Positions 8,280-17,511 of a stretch of DNA of 64,000 nucleotides are shown here, piece by piece. The notes below the pieces were generated by a model. It searched no databases. It had not been told where the DNA came from and worked only from the letters and a program-made list of their open reading frames with translations. The stretch lies in the NCBI RefSeq assembly GCF_017873395.1, contig NZ_JAGGKC010000002.1, forward strand, positions 124,001-188,000. The letters are read 5' to 3'. Positions within the stretch are counted from its first letter, which is position 1. Every line of letters starts with the position of its first letter. This stretch comes from Youngiibacter multivorans (GTDB lineage: Bacteria; Bacillota; Clostridia; Clostridiales; Clostridiaceae). A program made the translations under genes and the position numbers.

Positions 8280-9092
8280 CTAATCCCTTATCTCAAGGTT
8301 CTGTCCCATGTATATTTCAATCATCTCTTTCCTCAGACTTTTAACAATATTCTGCTTCTCCTCTTCGGTGAAGTCAGATTCCTTCCTGCTGAAAAGATAG
8401 TCGTTAAGGTCAGGCTTCTTCACCATCATCTTGGTGTGGAAGATGTTCTCACCCTTTATATTTACGTCAAGTGTCTCATAGGAGTTTAAAGTATCCTTAT
8501 CTATGAAGTCCCTTATCGATTCTATGCTGTGGTCTATGAATATCTTCCTTCCGTCCTCAGCCCTGGTAAATCCCCTTACCCTGTAGTCTATAGTTATTAT
8601 GTCAGAATCAAAGCTTCCGATGAGGTAGTCCAGAGCCTTAAGCGGTGATATGGTTCCGCAGGTCGATACGTCGATATCCACCCTGAAGGTTGAAATGTTA
8701 TGGTCCGGATGATACTCAGGGTACGTATGCACCGTAAGGTGGCTCTTGTCAAGGTGGCCGGCAACTGATGTCCTTTTTCCGTAGACACCAAGACCTCTGT
8801 TGCAGGTCTCATCCACGAGACTCTCCTCCACAGGCTCCTCTGAGATGAGCACGGTTACGCTTGCTCCCTGAGGATCATAGTCCTGCTTTGAAATATTAAG
8901 GACATGGGCACCTATTATCCCTGTCACGTTCTCAAGTATCCTCGTCAGTCTTTCAGAATTGAACCACTCGTCAACGTAGCTCAGATAATCAATCTGCTCC
9001 TTCTCACTTGACGTGTAGCACACGTCGTATATGTTGAAGCTTAAGGTCTTTGTAAGATTATTGAATCCGAAGAGTTTCAGCTTTCCTGCCAT
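8280..9092 (-). CDS. speD: S-adenosylmethionine decarboxylase proenzyme, class 1A (long, E. coli type)
   Basis: 270 residues counted from the ATG at 9092, close to the 264 of E. coli SpeD and about twice the short Bacillus/Thermotoga form. It makes decarboxylated SAM for spermidine synthase. The self-cleavage site that yields the pyruvoyl cofactor is K116-S117 in HLDKSHLTVHTYPE. The longer frame (to 9143) is rejected because GGGAGG lies six bases before the 9092 ATG. First gene of speD-speE-Gfo/Idh, behind its own TATAAT promoter. Confidence 0.95.
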   Translation of the reverse strand: MAGKLKLFGFNNLTKTLSFNIYDVCYTSSEKEQIDYLSYVDEWFNSERLTRILENVTGIIGAHVLNISKQDYDPQGASVTVLISEEPVEESLVDETCNRGLGVYGKRTSVAGHLDKSHLTVHTYPEYHPDHNISTFRVDIDVSTCGTISPLKALDYLIGSFDSDIITIDYRVRGFTRAEDGRKIFIDHSIESIRDFIDKDTLNSYETLDVNIKGENIFHTKMMVKKPDLNDYLFSRKESDFTEEEKQNIVKSLRKEMIEIYMGQNLEIRD

Positions 9093-9148
9093 TTGCGCCT
9101 CCCATTGTGTAGAATTGCAGCATTTACTCAATTTAACTGCCAAATATG

Positions 9149-9176
9149 ATTATAGGGTATAGAGTCTAAAAAACAA
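9149..9176 (-). promoter_or_regulatory. Promoter of speD operon
   Basis: On the minus strand TATAAT (9149-9154) is preceded, after 16 bases, by TTGTTT (9171-9176). The -10 is perfect and the -35 is only half matched. Confidence 0.45.
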
Positions 9177-9188
9177 ACACGAATCGAA

Positions 9189-9584
9189 CTAGCAGGTCCC
9201 GTGCGCAAGAAGCGCAACATCAAGTCCATTCCTGAAGAGCTCATTGTAGGCCCTGCAGGCATCAGGTGTCTTAAGTACCATTACCCTGGCGACGCCGTTA
9301 TCATTCAGGTAGTCGATGACTGTATCAGGCACTTCAAGCGCCCCATCTGCCCCGTTTCCGATGACAAGTACATCACAGCCGCAATCAAGTACCCTTTCAA
9401 CCATGGACTCGGTCAAAATATGTCCATGCCTCTCCTTCCATCTCCGTACATCACCAGATATTATCATGATGTCCTTGCCCTTGCCTTTTCTATCGTTTCC
9501 ACTTCCGGAGTGCTCCTCTCCCTGAACCAAGAACCTGCCCCAAGAATAGTGCTCGATTGGTCCCCTGGGATCGTCAAACATCAT
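9189..9584 (-). CDS. Mth938/NDUFAF3-like domain protein (DUF498)
   Basis: 131 residues. The single domain begins FDDPRGPIEHYSWGRF, continues with GDVRRWKERHGH and the nucleotide-fold-like LVIGNGADGALEVPD (the IGTG-like loop of the family), then VMVLKTPDACRAYNEL. Human relatives are complex I assembly factors; the bacterial role is unknown. The ATG at 9584 overlaps the stop of the aldo-keto reductase (ATGA) and has GGGAGG four bases upstream, so the longer frame to 9608 is not used. Translational coupling suggests work together with the reductase. Confidence 0.8.
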   Translation of the reverse strand: MMFDDPRGPIEHYSWGRFLVQGEEHSGSGNDRKGKGKDIMIISGDVRRWKERHGHILTESMVERVLDCGCDVLVIGNGADGALEVPDTVIDYLNDNGVARVMVLKTPDACRAYNELFRNGLDVALLAHGTC

Positions 9585-10456
9585 TCTCCCTCCCGCTTTT
9601 TGGGCCATATTGGGTAGTATTCGAGCTTCCTCGCATGAATCTTGAGGAATTCCTTGTCATCATCCGACATCGGGTATTTCCTAAGGTCATCTATCCTCTC
9701 CAGCATGAACCTGAAATGGTCAATGTCTCCCGGAGGTATAAGAGTATGCACACCTTTTTCAATGGCATATTTCATTGCAAGCCTGCCAAGCCTCTCCTCA
9801 TCCCATATGGTCTTAACCCAGGACTTCGGGAAATCCTTGGTCTCATCCTCGAGATACCTTCTCTTCGCCAGGCTCTTGATTCCTAAGAAACCCTTGTAGG
9901 TCTCCTTCACAGCCTCTGAAATCCTATCTCCCCAGCCTGTATTGATCCCCATTGCCCAGTTCATTGGGAACATTACAGTGTCAAAGTCATACATTTCGAT
10001 TGCCTTCAGGGCAATCTCCTCGCTGTGTGCTGAGAAGCCGATGTTCCTTATCAGACCGTCACGCTTTGCAATCAGAAGAGCTTCCATGACTCCACCAGGT
10101 CCGAATGCCTCCTCCAGATCCTCCATCTTTGACAGGGCATGGAGCTGATAGACATCAAACCAGTCAGTCTTGAGTGCCTTGAGTGATAACAGGAGCTCCT
10201 CCTGAGCGCCTTCATAATCCCTTTTCATTGTCTTGCAGGCAAGGAACACATCCTTCCTGTATGGTCTTAAGGCAGGTCCAAGTCTCTCCTGAGCTATACC
10301 ATAGGAGGGAGCGACATCGAAATAGTTGACCTCTCTGTCTATTCCAAAGCTAACATATTCATTGGCTTTCTCCTGCGTCTCACCGTCTACGATTATCCCG
10401 CCAAATACAACCGGGCTGACCATAAGGCCTGTCCTTCCAAGCTTATCCCTCTCCAT
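9581..10456 (-). CDS. Aldo/keto reductase
   Basis: 291 residues, a TIM-barrel NADPH-dependent carbonyl reductase. The catalytic tetrad is visible: D and Y in FDVAPSYG (about residues 46-53), K in ACKT, H in YQLHAL. The C-terminal cofactor segment is shorter than in classic AKRs and the sequence resembles the YajO/Tas-like prokaryotic group. Preceded by AGGAGGAGATC and an extended -10 promoter. Co-translated with the Mth938-like gene. Substrate cannot be deduced. Confidence 0.9.
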   Translation of the reverse strand: MERDKLGRTGLMVSPVVFGGIIVDGETQEKANEYVSFGIDREVNYFDVAPSYGIAQERLGPALRPYRKDVFLACKTMKRDYEGAQEELLLSLKALKTDWFDVYQLHALSKMEDLEEAFGPGGVMEALLIAKRDGLIRNIGFSAHSEEIALKAIEMYDFDTVMFPMNWAMGINTGWGDRISEAVKETYKGFLGIKSLAKRRYLEDETKDFPKSWVKTIWDEERLGRLAMKYAIEKGVHTLIPPGDIDHFRFMLERIDDLRKYPMSDDDKEFLKIHARKLEYYPIWPKKREGE

Positions 10457-10505
10457 TCACGATCTCCTCCTATAAGAGTAAAAATTCAACTTCCTTATAC
10501 CCTAC

Positions 10506-10514
10506 ATTATAGCA
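10506..10514 (-). promoter_or_regulatory. Extended -10 promoter of the aldo-keto reductase operon
   Basis: The minus strand reads TGCTATAAT, i.e. a perfect -10 with the TGn extension, 50 bases before the ATG. No clear -35 is present. Confidence 0.5.
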
Positions 10515-10614
10515 TCATGGCCTTATGTTCGGCACCCATGCCAAAAGTTCATCCACAGTTCACACTGACATCCTATACTTTGCCATGTTAATAGAATTTA
10601 GGAGGAATCAGATT

Positions 10615-11499
10615 TTGGATAAGAAGAAAAAGAAGAGATTGAGGAACTGGCTGCTTGTCGCAGCAGGAGCGGCGATAGTGATATTTGTCGGAAGCAGGCT
10701 GCTTGCACAGAAGCCTCTGACATATGAGTCGGTCGTTGCAGAGTCAAAGGACATAACCACCTGGTATTCATTCGCAGGCAATATTGAGGCCAACAGCAGG
10801 GAAACCATACTGTCTGAAAGGTCTTCAACCATTGACGATATCTTTGTAGCTGAGGGCGAGCTTGTAGCAGAAGGCAAGGACCTTATAAACCCAAGCTCCG
10901 GAGACAACCCTGAAGCAGGCATGGATGGGGAGATTGCTGAAATATACGTAGAAGAAAACCAGACCGTATCTCCAGGAACAAAGCTAATGACAATCGTTGA
11001 CTACACTGACCTTGAGGTAAGCGTGAAGGTTGATGAATATGAGCTTTCTTCCGTAACTGCGGGCAAGGAGGTAAAGGTTTCGGTAAGCGCCATAGACAAG
11101 GAGTTTAAAGGAGTCATTGAAAGCATCTCCAAGGAAGGGTCCATAATAAATGGAGTGACCTATTTTCTTGCTGTTGTTAAGCTTGACTATGATGAAGCCC
11201 TTAAGGTAGGCATGTCTGCAGAAGTCACCCTTCTGAAGGATGAAGTTAATAATGTCGTCACCCTCCCAATGACAGCCATACAGTTCAATGACGACAATAC
11301 CGCTTTCGTACTTAAGCAAGGAGCTGAAGGCATCGCAGTTGAGAGCCAGATAACAACCGGTATCAACGACGGAATCCTTGTCGAAATAGTAAGCGGAGTT
11401 TCTGACGGTGAAAAGATACTGCTTGGAGAAACAGCAAAAGCCGGAGGCTTCGGTATAGGCAGTGGAATAGGACGAGGGCTTCAGGACGGTGAAAACTGA
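10615..11499 (+). CDS. Membrane-fusion/adaptor subunit of ABC exporter (HlyD/MacA-like, hairpin-less)
   Basis: 294 residues from a TTG at 10615, chosen because AGGAGG lies nine bases upstream; the upstream ATGs lack a ribosome site. A KKKKKRLR stretch precedes one membrane anchor (NWLLVAAGAAIVIFVGSRLLA). The two lipoyl-like halves (AEGELVAEGKDLI and YVEENQTVSPGTKLMTI) are separated by only about a dozen residues, so the long alpha-helical hairpin that reaches TolC in Gram-negatives is missing, as expected without an outer membrane. Beta-barrel and membrane-proximal domains follow. It overlaps the ATPase gene by one base and works with it and the permease. Confidence 0.85.
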   Translation: MDKKKKKRLRNWLLVAAGAAIVIFVGSRLLAQKPLTYESVVAESKDITTWYSFAGNIEANSRETILSERSSTIDDIFVAEGELVAEGKDLINPSSGDNPEAGMDGEIAEIYVEENQTVSPGTKLMTIVDYTDLEVSVKVDEYELSSVTAGKEVKVSVSAIDKEFKGVIESISKEGSIINGVTYFLAVVKLDYDEALKVGMSAEVTLLKDEVNNVVTLPMTAIQFNDDNTAFVLKQGAEGIAVESQITTGINDGILVEIVSGVSDGEKILLGETAKAGGFGIGSGIGRGLQDGEN

Positions 11500-12182
11500 T
11501 GAATGAGATTTTAAACATGGAGAACATATCCAAAAGCTACAGCATGGGAGACGAGGATATCGAGGTTCTTCACGGAGTTGACCTAAAGGTTGAGAGAGGA
11601 GAGTTCCTTTCCATCCTCGGTCCCTCAGGCTCAGGCAAATCCACGCTCATGAACATAATCGGATGCCTTGATGTACCGTCATCAGGAAAATACACTCTCG
11701 CTGGCAATGACACCGGAGAGCTTGACGAGACTGAGCTCTCAAAGGTGAGAAACAGGGAGATCGGCTTCATATTCCAGAGCTTCCAACTTCTTCCGAGGAT
11801 GACTGCCCTTCAGAATGTTGAGCTTCCGCTCATCTACTCAAGGGTTTCCCTTTCCGAAAGGAAAAGGAGGGCGAAGGCTGTCCTCATCAAGGTCGGACTT
11901 GGAGACAAGCTCACAAGCCTTCCAAACCAGCTTTCAGGCGGTCAGCAGCAAAGGGTGGCAATTGCAAGGGCACTTGTGACCGAGCCCTCCATACTTCTGG
12001 CAGATGAGCCCACAGGAGCCCTTGACCAGAAAACCGGAACACAGGTAATGGAGCTCTTCGAGGAACTGAATTCGGAAGGCAGCACTATAGTCATGATCAC
12101 ACACGATGTGCATATAGCAAGACATGCGAAGAGAGTGGTCAATATCCTGGACGGTTATCTGTCCGAAGGGAGCATGGTATAA
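11499..12182 (+). CDS. ABC transporter ATPase, MacB/LolD type
   Basis: 227 residues. Walker A GPSGSGKST (about 41-49), Q-loop FQSFQLLPRM, signature LSGGQQQRVAIARAL, Walker B ILLADEPTGALD and switch His in MITHD are all intact. It powers the MacB-type permease encoded next (one-base overlap). This class acts as a mechanotransmission exporter for peptides, antibiotics or lipoproteins. Usual family length. Confidence 0.95.
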   Translation: MNEILNMENISKSYSMGDEDIEVLHGVDLKVERGEFLSILGPSGSGKSTLMNIIGCLDVPSSGKYTLAGNDTGELDETELSKVRNREIGFIFQSFQLLPRMTALQNVELPLIYSRVSLSERKRRAKAVLIKVGLGDKLTSLPNQLSGGQQQRVAIARALVTEPSILLADEPTGALDQKTGTQVMELFEELNSEGSTIVMITHDVHIARHAKRVVNILDGYLSEGSMV

Positions 12183-13354
12183 TGATATTCGAGAGCATGA
12201 GAATGTCCTTTGAGAACATAATAGCTAACAAGCTCCGCTCTTTCCTGACCATGCTTGGCATAGTCATAGGAGTGGCTGCGATAATCGCCCTAATAACCAT
12301 AGTCCAGGGTGCCACAAGCAGCATTACGGACCAGGTGACGAGCCTGGGTGTGAACAAGGTGACTGTAAACGCCATGGGTACTGCTGTAAAGAAAGGCCTT
12401 AACGATGAGGATGTAGGCAGGATAGCGGCACTTTCAAACATTTCAGGAGTGTCCCCCACTGTTTCAAGGAAAATGAGCGTTGCACACGACAGCACCATAT
12501 TGGATGATGTAATCGTTCAGGGAAACAACGAGGTCTATTTCAAGAATGACGATGGCCTGCTAAAATCAGGCAGGGCGATAAACATACTGGACCTGGAGTC
12601 CGGTAACCAGGTGGCTGTCATCGGCTCTGACATAACAAATGAGCTTTTCTATGGGACAAGCCCCATAGGACAGGAGCTCCTCATCGGAGGCAGGACCTAC
12701 TCCATAATCGGGACCCTGGCACCAGCAAGTGCATTCGGGGCAAGCTCCGTCAACTCCTCGGTCATCATTCCGTACACAACGGCAATGAGGTCCATGGGTA
12801 TAAGGAACATAACAAGCCTTGACGCTTTTCTTATCGATACTTTGAAAGCTGATGAGACTGTCGTGGAAATCGAAGGTGTACTTGATGCATCCTTCAACTA
12901 CAAGGAAAATGCATTCAGCGTCTTCAATATGGGCGACATGATAAGCTCGTTCGAGAGCATAACCAGCATGATGACACTGCTTCTGGCAGGAATAGCAGCC
13001 ATATCCCTTGTAGTAGGCGGCATAGGAATCATGAACATGATGCTGGTTTCCGTAACTGAAAGAAGGTCCGAGATAGGACTGAGGAAGGCACTTGGAGCCA
13101 CCCCTCTTACCATACAGGCTCAATTCATAATTGAATCCATATTCCTGTCACTTATCGGAGGAGCTGCCGGTCTTGTTGTTGGAGCCCTTATAGCATATCT
13201 TGCTGCCGGCTTCATAGGAACAGGCTTCACAATTGCTCCAACCACTGTATATATAGCTCTCGGATTCTCCGCTGCTGTTGGAATACTGTTCGGCTTCATG
13301 CCCGCAAGAAAGGCAAGCAGGCTGAATCCTATCGACGCGCTGAGGAGCCTGTGA
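12182..13354 (+). CDS. ABC transporter permease, MacB/FtsX type
   Basis: 390 residues with the MacB topology: TM1 at about 20-42 (FLTMLGIVIGVAAIIALITI), a large extracellular domain of about 200 residues, then three TMs in the last 130 residues (MTLLLAGIAAISLVVGGIGI is the second). The cytoplasmic loop ERRSEIGLRKALGAT, which contacts the ATPase, and the C-terminal PARKASRLNPIDALR are typical. Forms the export complex with the two preceding genes; a response regulator gene follows after 22 bases. Confidence 0.93.
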   Translation: MIFESMRMSFENIIANKLRSFLTMLGIVIGVAAIIALITIVQGATSSITDQVTSLGVNKVTVNAMGTAVKKGLNDEDVGRIAALSNISGVSPTVSRKMSVAHDSTILDDVIVQGNNEVYFKNDDGLLKSGRAINILDLESGNQVAVIGSDITNELFYGTSPIGQELLIGGRTYSIIGTLAPASAFGASSVNSSVIIPYTTAMRSMGIRNITSLDAFLIDTLKADETVVEIEGVLDASFNYKENAFSVFNMGDMISSFESITSMMTLLLAGIAAISLVVGGIGIMNMMLVSVTERRSEIGLRKALGATPLTIQAQFIIESIFLSLIGGAAGLVVGALIAYLAAGFIGTGFTIAPTTVYIALGFSAAVGILFGFMPARKASRLNPIDALRSL

Positions 13355-13376
13355 TGATAAAGGTCGGGTGAAAATA

Positions 13377-14051
13377 ATGGTCAACATACTTGTTGCAGAG
13401 GACAATGAAAATATAAGGAAGCTGATCGTTACATACCTTGAGTCTGACGGCTACGAGGTACTATCCGCAGCCGACGGGCTGGAGGCCCTCAAGACAATGG
13501 ACACCGAGTCCATTGACCTTCTTGTCGCTGACATAATGATGCCGGGCATGGATGGTTACGAACTGGTCAAAAGCCTTAGGGACAGCGGCTACACTCTGCC
13601 GGTCCTCATGATAACGGCAAAGGATGAATTTGACGACATGAAGCAGGGTTTCGCCTCAGGAACAGACGACTACATGGTGAAGCCCATAGACCTTGATGAG
13701 ATGCTCCTAAGGGTATCAGCCCTTTTAAGGCGTGCACGGATATCAACTGAGAAGAAGATAACCATCGGAGGCCTGACAGCAGACAGCGAGACGCTTTCAG
13801 TATATGGCAGGGAAAAGACTGTAACCCTACCCCTTAAGGAATTCATGCTTCTCTTCAAACTTATGAGCTACCCTGGCAAGATATTCACAAGGCAGGACCT
13901 TATGGAAAAGATCTGGGGTCTGGACAACGATACAGAGGAACGCACGGTTGATGTGCATATCAAGAGATTAAGGGAAAAATTCGAGGAAACCCCTGAATTC
14001 AGCATCGTGACAGTAAGAGGCCTCGGATACAAGCTGGTAAAGAACGTATGA
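13377..14051 (+). CDS. OmpR/PhoB-family response regulator
   Basis: 224 residues. The receiver domain has the acidic pair E-D near residues 8-9, phospho-acceptor D in LLVADIMMPG, T/S in MITAKD and K in YMVKPID; the C-terminal winged helix ends with RTVDVHIKRLREK and VRGLGYKLV. It is the output of the kinase encoded next (four-base ATGA overlap). The ATG at 13377 follows GGGTGA by five bases; a GTG at 13368 is an alternative. Being fourth in an efflux operon, it probably regulates that operon in response to a cell-envelope stress or antimicrobial peptide. Confidence 0.95.
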   Translation: MVNILVAEDNENIRKLIVTYLESDGYEVLSAADGLEALKTMDTESIDLLVADIMMPGMDGYELVKSLRDSGYTLPVLMITAKDEFDDMKQGFASGTDDYMVKPIDLDEMLLRVSALLRRARISTEKKITIGGLTADSETLSVYGREKTVTLPLKEFMLLFKLMSYPGKIFTRQDLMEKIWGLDNDTEERTVDVHIKRLREKFEETPEFSIVTVRGLGYKLVKNV

Positions 14052-15109
14052 GAAAATTATTCAGGTTCAAATCTATCTACACCAAGTTTACCCTTCTATT
14101 CCTGTTCGTCTGGTGGTTCCTTAATTCCATCACCTTCGCTGTCGTAGCCATGTTCATGAGAAGAACGACCTTCTATGACATGACGAAGGTTCTGCCGGGT
14201 CAGTTCCAGGAATTCAGGGAGCTGCATTCCAAGATGAACATAGTCTTCCTCATAAGCGTAGTGATAGGCTCAGGCATAATACTCCTTGCCGTCAAGAGCA
14301 TCGTGAAGCCGATACAGAAATTATCAGGGGCATCCAAAGAGGTCGCTTCAGGTAACTTCGACATTCAGATGAAGGTGGAAAGCCAGGACGAAATAGGAAG
14401 GCTTACTGAAGACTTTAACCTTATGGTTACAGAGCTCAGGAACATTGAACACCTCAGGACTGATTTCGTATCGAACGTATCCCACGAATTCAGGACACCC
14501 ATAACATCAATAAGAGGCTATGCGAAGCTGATCAAGAACAGGGACCTGAGCAAGGATAAGCATGACGAATATGCGGACATCATAATAAGTGAAAGCGACA
14601 GGCTGTCTCAGCTATCATCGAATCTGCTCAAGCTTTCCAGCCTTGATTCAAAGGCCATACCTTCCCAAAGGACGTTGTTCTCCCTTGACGAGGAGATCAG
14701 GAAAGTTATACTCCTCTTGGAACCGGAATGGTCCAGGAAGGAACTTGACCTGGATGTGGACCTAGATGACATGAACATAACCGGTGACCGACACCTTCTT
14801 TACGAGGTATGGCTGAATCTCATACAGAACGCAGTCAAATTCACCGACAAGGGCGGCAAAATGTCCGTAACTCTGAAAAGGGAAAATGGCAGGGTAATAT
14901 TCAAGACCCTGAACAAAGGACCTTCCTTTAACAATGAAGAGCTTAAGAGAATATTCGAGCGCTTCTACAAGGGAGACACCTCCCACTCATCAGAGGGCAG
15001 CGGACTTGGACTTGCAATTGCCCGTAAGATAATCGAGACACATAACGGCACCATCAAAGCGGACAGCAGGGATGGATTTGTCACATTCACTGTGGAGCTT
15101 GAAGAATGA
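14048..15109 (+). CDS. Sensor histidine kinase, HAMP type
   Basis: 353 residues. Two membrane spans (about 13-34 and 62-81) enclose an unusually short extracellular loop of some 25 residues, then a HAMP linker (VKSIVKPIQKLSGAS), the phospho-acceptor H in VSHEFRTPITS, N-box NLIQNAVKF and G-box GSGLGLAIA. The very short sensor loop is the intramembrane-sensing type often linked to ABC exporters that report their own flux. Last gene of the adaptor-ATPase-permease-regulator-kinase operon. Confidence 0.94.
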   Translation: MRKLFRFKSIYTKFTLLFLFVWWFLNSITFAVVAMFMRRTTFYDMTKVLPGQFQEFRELHSKMNIVFLISVVIGSGIILLAVKSIVKPIQKLSGASKEVASGNFDIQMKVESQDEIGRLTEDFNLMVTELRNIEHLRTDFVSNVSHEFRTPITSIRGYAKLIKNRDLSKDKHDEYADIIISESDRLSQLSSNLLKLSSLDSKAIPSQRTLFSLDEEIRKVILLLEPEWSRKELDLDVDLDDMNITGDRHLLYEVWLNLIQNAVKFTDKGGKMSVTLKRENGRVIFKTLNKGPSFNNEELKRIFERFYKGDTSHSSEGSGLGLAIARKIIETHNGTIKADSRDGFVTFTVELEE

Positions 15110-15115
15110 TAAAAC

Positions 15116-15154
15116 TGAAGCCAGGAAGAGTCAAAAGAGACTCCCCTGGCTTCA
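15116..15154. terminator. Bidirectional terminator between kinase and reductase genes
   Basis: TGAAGCCAGG and CCTGGCTTCA form a perfect 10-bp stem with an inner GAGTC/GACT stem. It separates two convergent genes whose stops lie at 15109 and 15166. Confidence 0.7.
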
Positions 15155-15165
15155 TTCATTTAGTA

Positions 15166-17208
15166 TCAGATCATTCTCGCAGCGTCGTATGCATCCCAGA
15201 CTGCCTTCATTACATTTTCAGGCTTAACCGCATCCCCTATGATATGGACATTATCGGCCTTGATCTCCTCATAAAGGCTGTTGTCGCTAACGTACCCGAC
15301 TGAGACTATGACATGGTCAGCCTTTACCTGTGACGGCACAGGCATCCCTCCCGGTCCTGCCGCAAACATCAGCTTCGCCCTGTTGTTTATGTTCGGGTAG
15401 TTTTTGACAGTTGTGACCACATCTGCAATTCCATTCTCATACTTCGTCACGACAGTTGACTTCATGACATTGACTTTATACAAGTCAATCATTTCCATCA
15501 GCATGTTGTAGTTTGCAGCAGAAAGCCCGAAGGAATTGAGTATCGTATCCTGAGCCTCAACCACAGTAACCTTTTTGCCCTTCTTTCCCAGGTCGCAGGC
15601 TATCTCTATACCGGTCAGTCCTCCGCCTACTATAAGGATATTCTCTCCCTCAATGTTTCCGTTCATCAGCGTATCTATAGTATAGGTCACGTTCTTCTGG
15701 TCGAATCCTTCAGTTGCAAGCTTCTTCTCAAAGGCTCCCGTGGCTACGAATATTTCATCATATCCTGAAGCTTTAATTAGATCCTTGTCAGCATATGAAT
15801 TAAGGTGGACGTTGACACCAGTATCTTTAACCTGCTTCTCATACCATGTGAGGAGCCTCCTGTCGTCTTCCTTATAGTCAAAGGCTGATGCAGGAATGAA
15901 CTGTCCTCCGAGCCTTCCTGTCTTCTCATACAGGTCAACCTGGTGTCCTCTAAGCGCACATACCCTTGCTGCCTCCATGCCGCCGATACCACCGCCTACA
16001 ACCAGTACCTTCTTTGCCTTGTCAGCCTTGCCGATGTCATAGGTGAGCTCCCTGCCGCAGGCTGGGTTCACGGCGCAGGAAATGTCCTTCATCTGGAATA
16101 TCCTTGACAGGCAGCCGTTGTGACAGCCTATGCATGGCCTGATGTCAGCTTCTTCTCCTGCAAGGAATTTGTTCGCCATGTACGGGTCAGCAAGAAGAGG
16201 TCTTCCCATTCCCATCATGTCTATTCCGCCCTCTGCTATCTCCTTGTCAGCAAGAGAGGGATCGTCAAACTTTCCAGCGCAGATCACCGGTATGGAAACG
16301 TGCTTCCTCAGGAACTTGACATCCTCAAGGTTGCAGGCCTTGGGCATATATACAGGCGGATGAGGCCAGTACCAGCTGTCGTAGGAGCCGTTGTCGCAGT
16401 TCAGCGCATCATACCCGGCATCAGCAAGCATGTTAGCGACCACTATGCTCTCCTCATAATCCCTTCCGAACTCAGTGAATGTCTCTCCTGGCAGAGCTCC
16501 CCTGTTGAAGCCCTTCATGTAGCTCTTTACGCTGTACCTTACGGTAACCGGGAAGTCGTTTCCGCATTTAGCCTTAATTGCCTTCACTATCTCAGTCGGG
16601 AACCTCAGCCTGTTCTCCAGGCTTCCGCCGTACTCATCTGTCCTGTGGTTGGTATTCTCCATTGTGAACTGGTCCAGGAGATATCCTTCGTGGACAGCAT
16701 GGACCTCTACTCCATCTATTCCTGCCATCTTGTTGGCAAGTGCTGCATTCGCGAACATCTCGATATAGTCCTTGATCTCAGCTATAGTCATCTCCCTGTT
16801 ATTATGGGTAGGATCCCATACATTGGGAAGCTCGCTCGGCGCAGGATCCGTATGGTGCATGCTGGACCTGCCTGAAAGTGCTGTGATCTGTACTATTACC
16901 TTTGAGCCATACTTGTGGATGCCATCTGCAAGGTACTTCTGCTGCTCGATGTACTTGTAGAAGCCTTCACCCACGTCACCGGGACCATGGCCCTTTGGCA
17001 GCCATGCTACAGGCAGAAGTCCCGTTATGATGAGTCCGGTACCGCCCTTTGCGCGTTCGATGTAGTAATCAGCACCATCCTTGGTATAGGCTCCGTTTGG
17101 TCCCATGAGCCTTGGGGAAAATACTCCCATGGGCATCATGGCTATGCGGTTTTTCACCTCCATGGAGCCGATCTTTACAGGAGAAAACAATGCAGGATAC
17201 TTTGACAT
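15166..17208 (-). CDS. NADH:flavin oxidoreductase / 2,4-dienoyl-CoA reductase-like (OYE + FeS + FAD/NAD domains)
   Basis: 680 residues from the ATG at 17208, which has GAGAGGCG upstream. An N-terminal old-yellow-enzyme TIM barrel (FSPVKIGSMEVKNRIAMMPM ... GVEVHAVHEGYLLDQF) binds FMN; a cysteine cluster C-x2-C-x3-C-x11-C in CIGCHNGC...CAVNPACG holds one 4Fe-4S; then a GGGIGGMEAA FAD motif and a second GGGLTGIE NAD motif. This is the three-cofactor plan of FadH dienoyl-CoA reductase, BaiCD/BaiH and 2-enoate reductases, so it passes electrons from NADH through FAD and FeS to FMN and an enoate. Substrate not resolvable. Monocistronic. Confidence 0.9.
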   Translation of the reverse strand: MSKYPALFSPVKIGSMEVKNRIAMMPMGVFSPRLMGPNGAYTKDGADYYIERAKGGTGLIITGLLPVAWLPKGHGPGDVGEGFYKYIEQQKYLADGIHKYGSKVIVQITALSGRSSMHHTDPAPSELPNVWDPTHNNREMTIAEIKDYIEMFANAALANKMAGIDGVEVHAVHEGYLLDQFTMENTNHRTDEYGGSLENRLRFPTEIVKAIKAKCGNDFPVTVRYSVKSYMKGFNRGALPGETFTEFGRDYEESIVVANMLADAGYDALNCDNGSYDSWYWPHPPVYMPKACNLEDVKFLRKHVSIPVICAGKFDDPSLADKEIAEGGIDMMGMGRPLLADPYMANKFLAGEEADIRPCIGCHNGCLSRIFQMKDISCAVNPACGRELTYDIGKADKAKKVLVVGGGIGGMEAARVCALRGHQVDLYEKTGRLGGQFIPASAFDYKEDDRRLLTWYEKQVKDTGVNVHLNSYADKDLIKASGYDEIFVATGAFEKKLATEGFDQKNVTYTIDTLMNGNIEGENILIVGGGLTGIEIACDLGKKGKKVTVVEAQDTILNSFGLSAANYNMLMEMIDLYKVNVMKSTVVTKYENGIADVVTTVKNYPNINNRAKLMFAAGPGGMPVPSQVKADHVIVSVGYVSDNSLYEEIKADNVHIIGDAVKPENVMKAVWDAYDAARMI

Positions 17209-17420
17209 GATTTCGCCTCTCTTCATATTTCTCATTTCAAACCGATTCGCCGAACTGGTTTGATGAATCCACATAAAGTATACCGCTGCATGTAAAGGTA
17301 TTCAATCTACCTGATAAACATTTATCAATAATGAGTTATTTCCTCACTCCACATCAATAATTAAGATTTTCACATACCAAAAACTCATTCTTGGCAATAT
17401 GTTTGTTCTGCAAAAATGTA

Positions 17421-17460
17421 TAAAGCCATGGCTTGAGTTCTTCCTCAGGCCATGGCTTTA
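17421..17460 (-). terminator. Terminator of azlCD
   Basis: TAAAGCCATGGC and GCCATGGCTTTA form a perfect 12-bp stem with an inner TGAG/CTCA extension; on the minus strand it is followed by ATACATTTTTG. Lies 51 bases past the azlD stop. Confidence 0.8.
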
Positions 17461-17511
17461 GCTCAAATATTCTTCTGACAGATACTCTGTACTTTATTGC
17501 AGTCAGGTTTT

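Noticed and set aside
16120..16875. 251-codon plus-strand ORF
   Set aside because: Lies wholly antisense to the well-supported NADH:flavin oxidoreductase, with no ribosome site or known motif.
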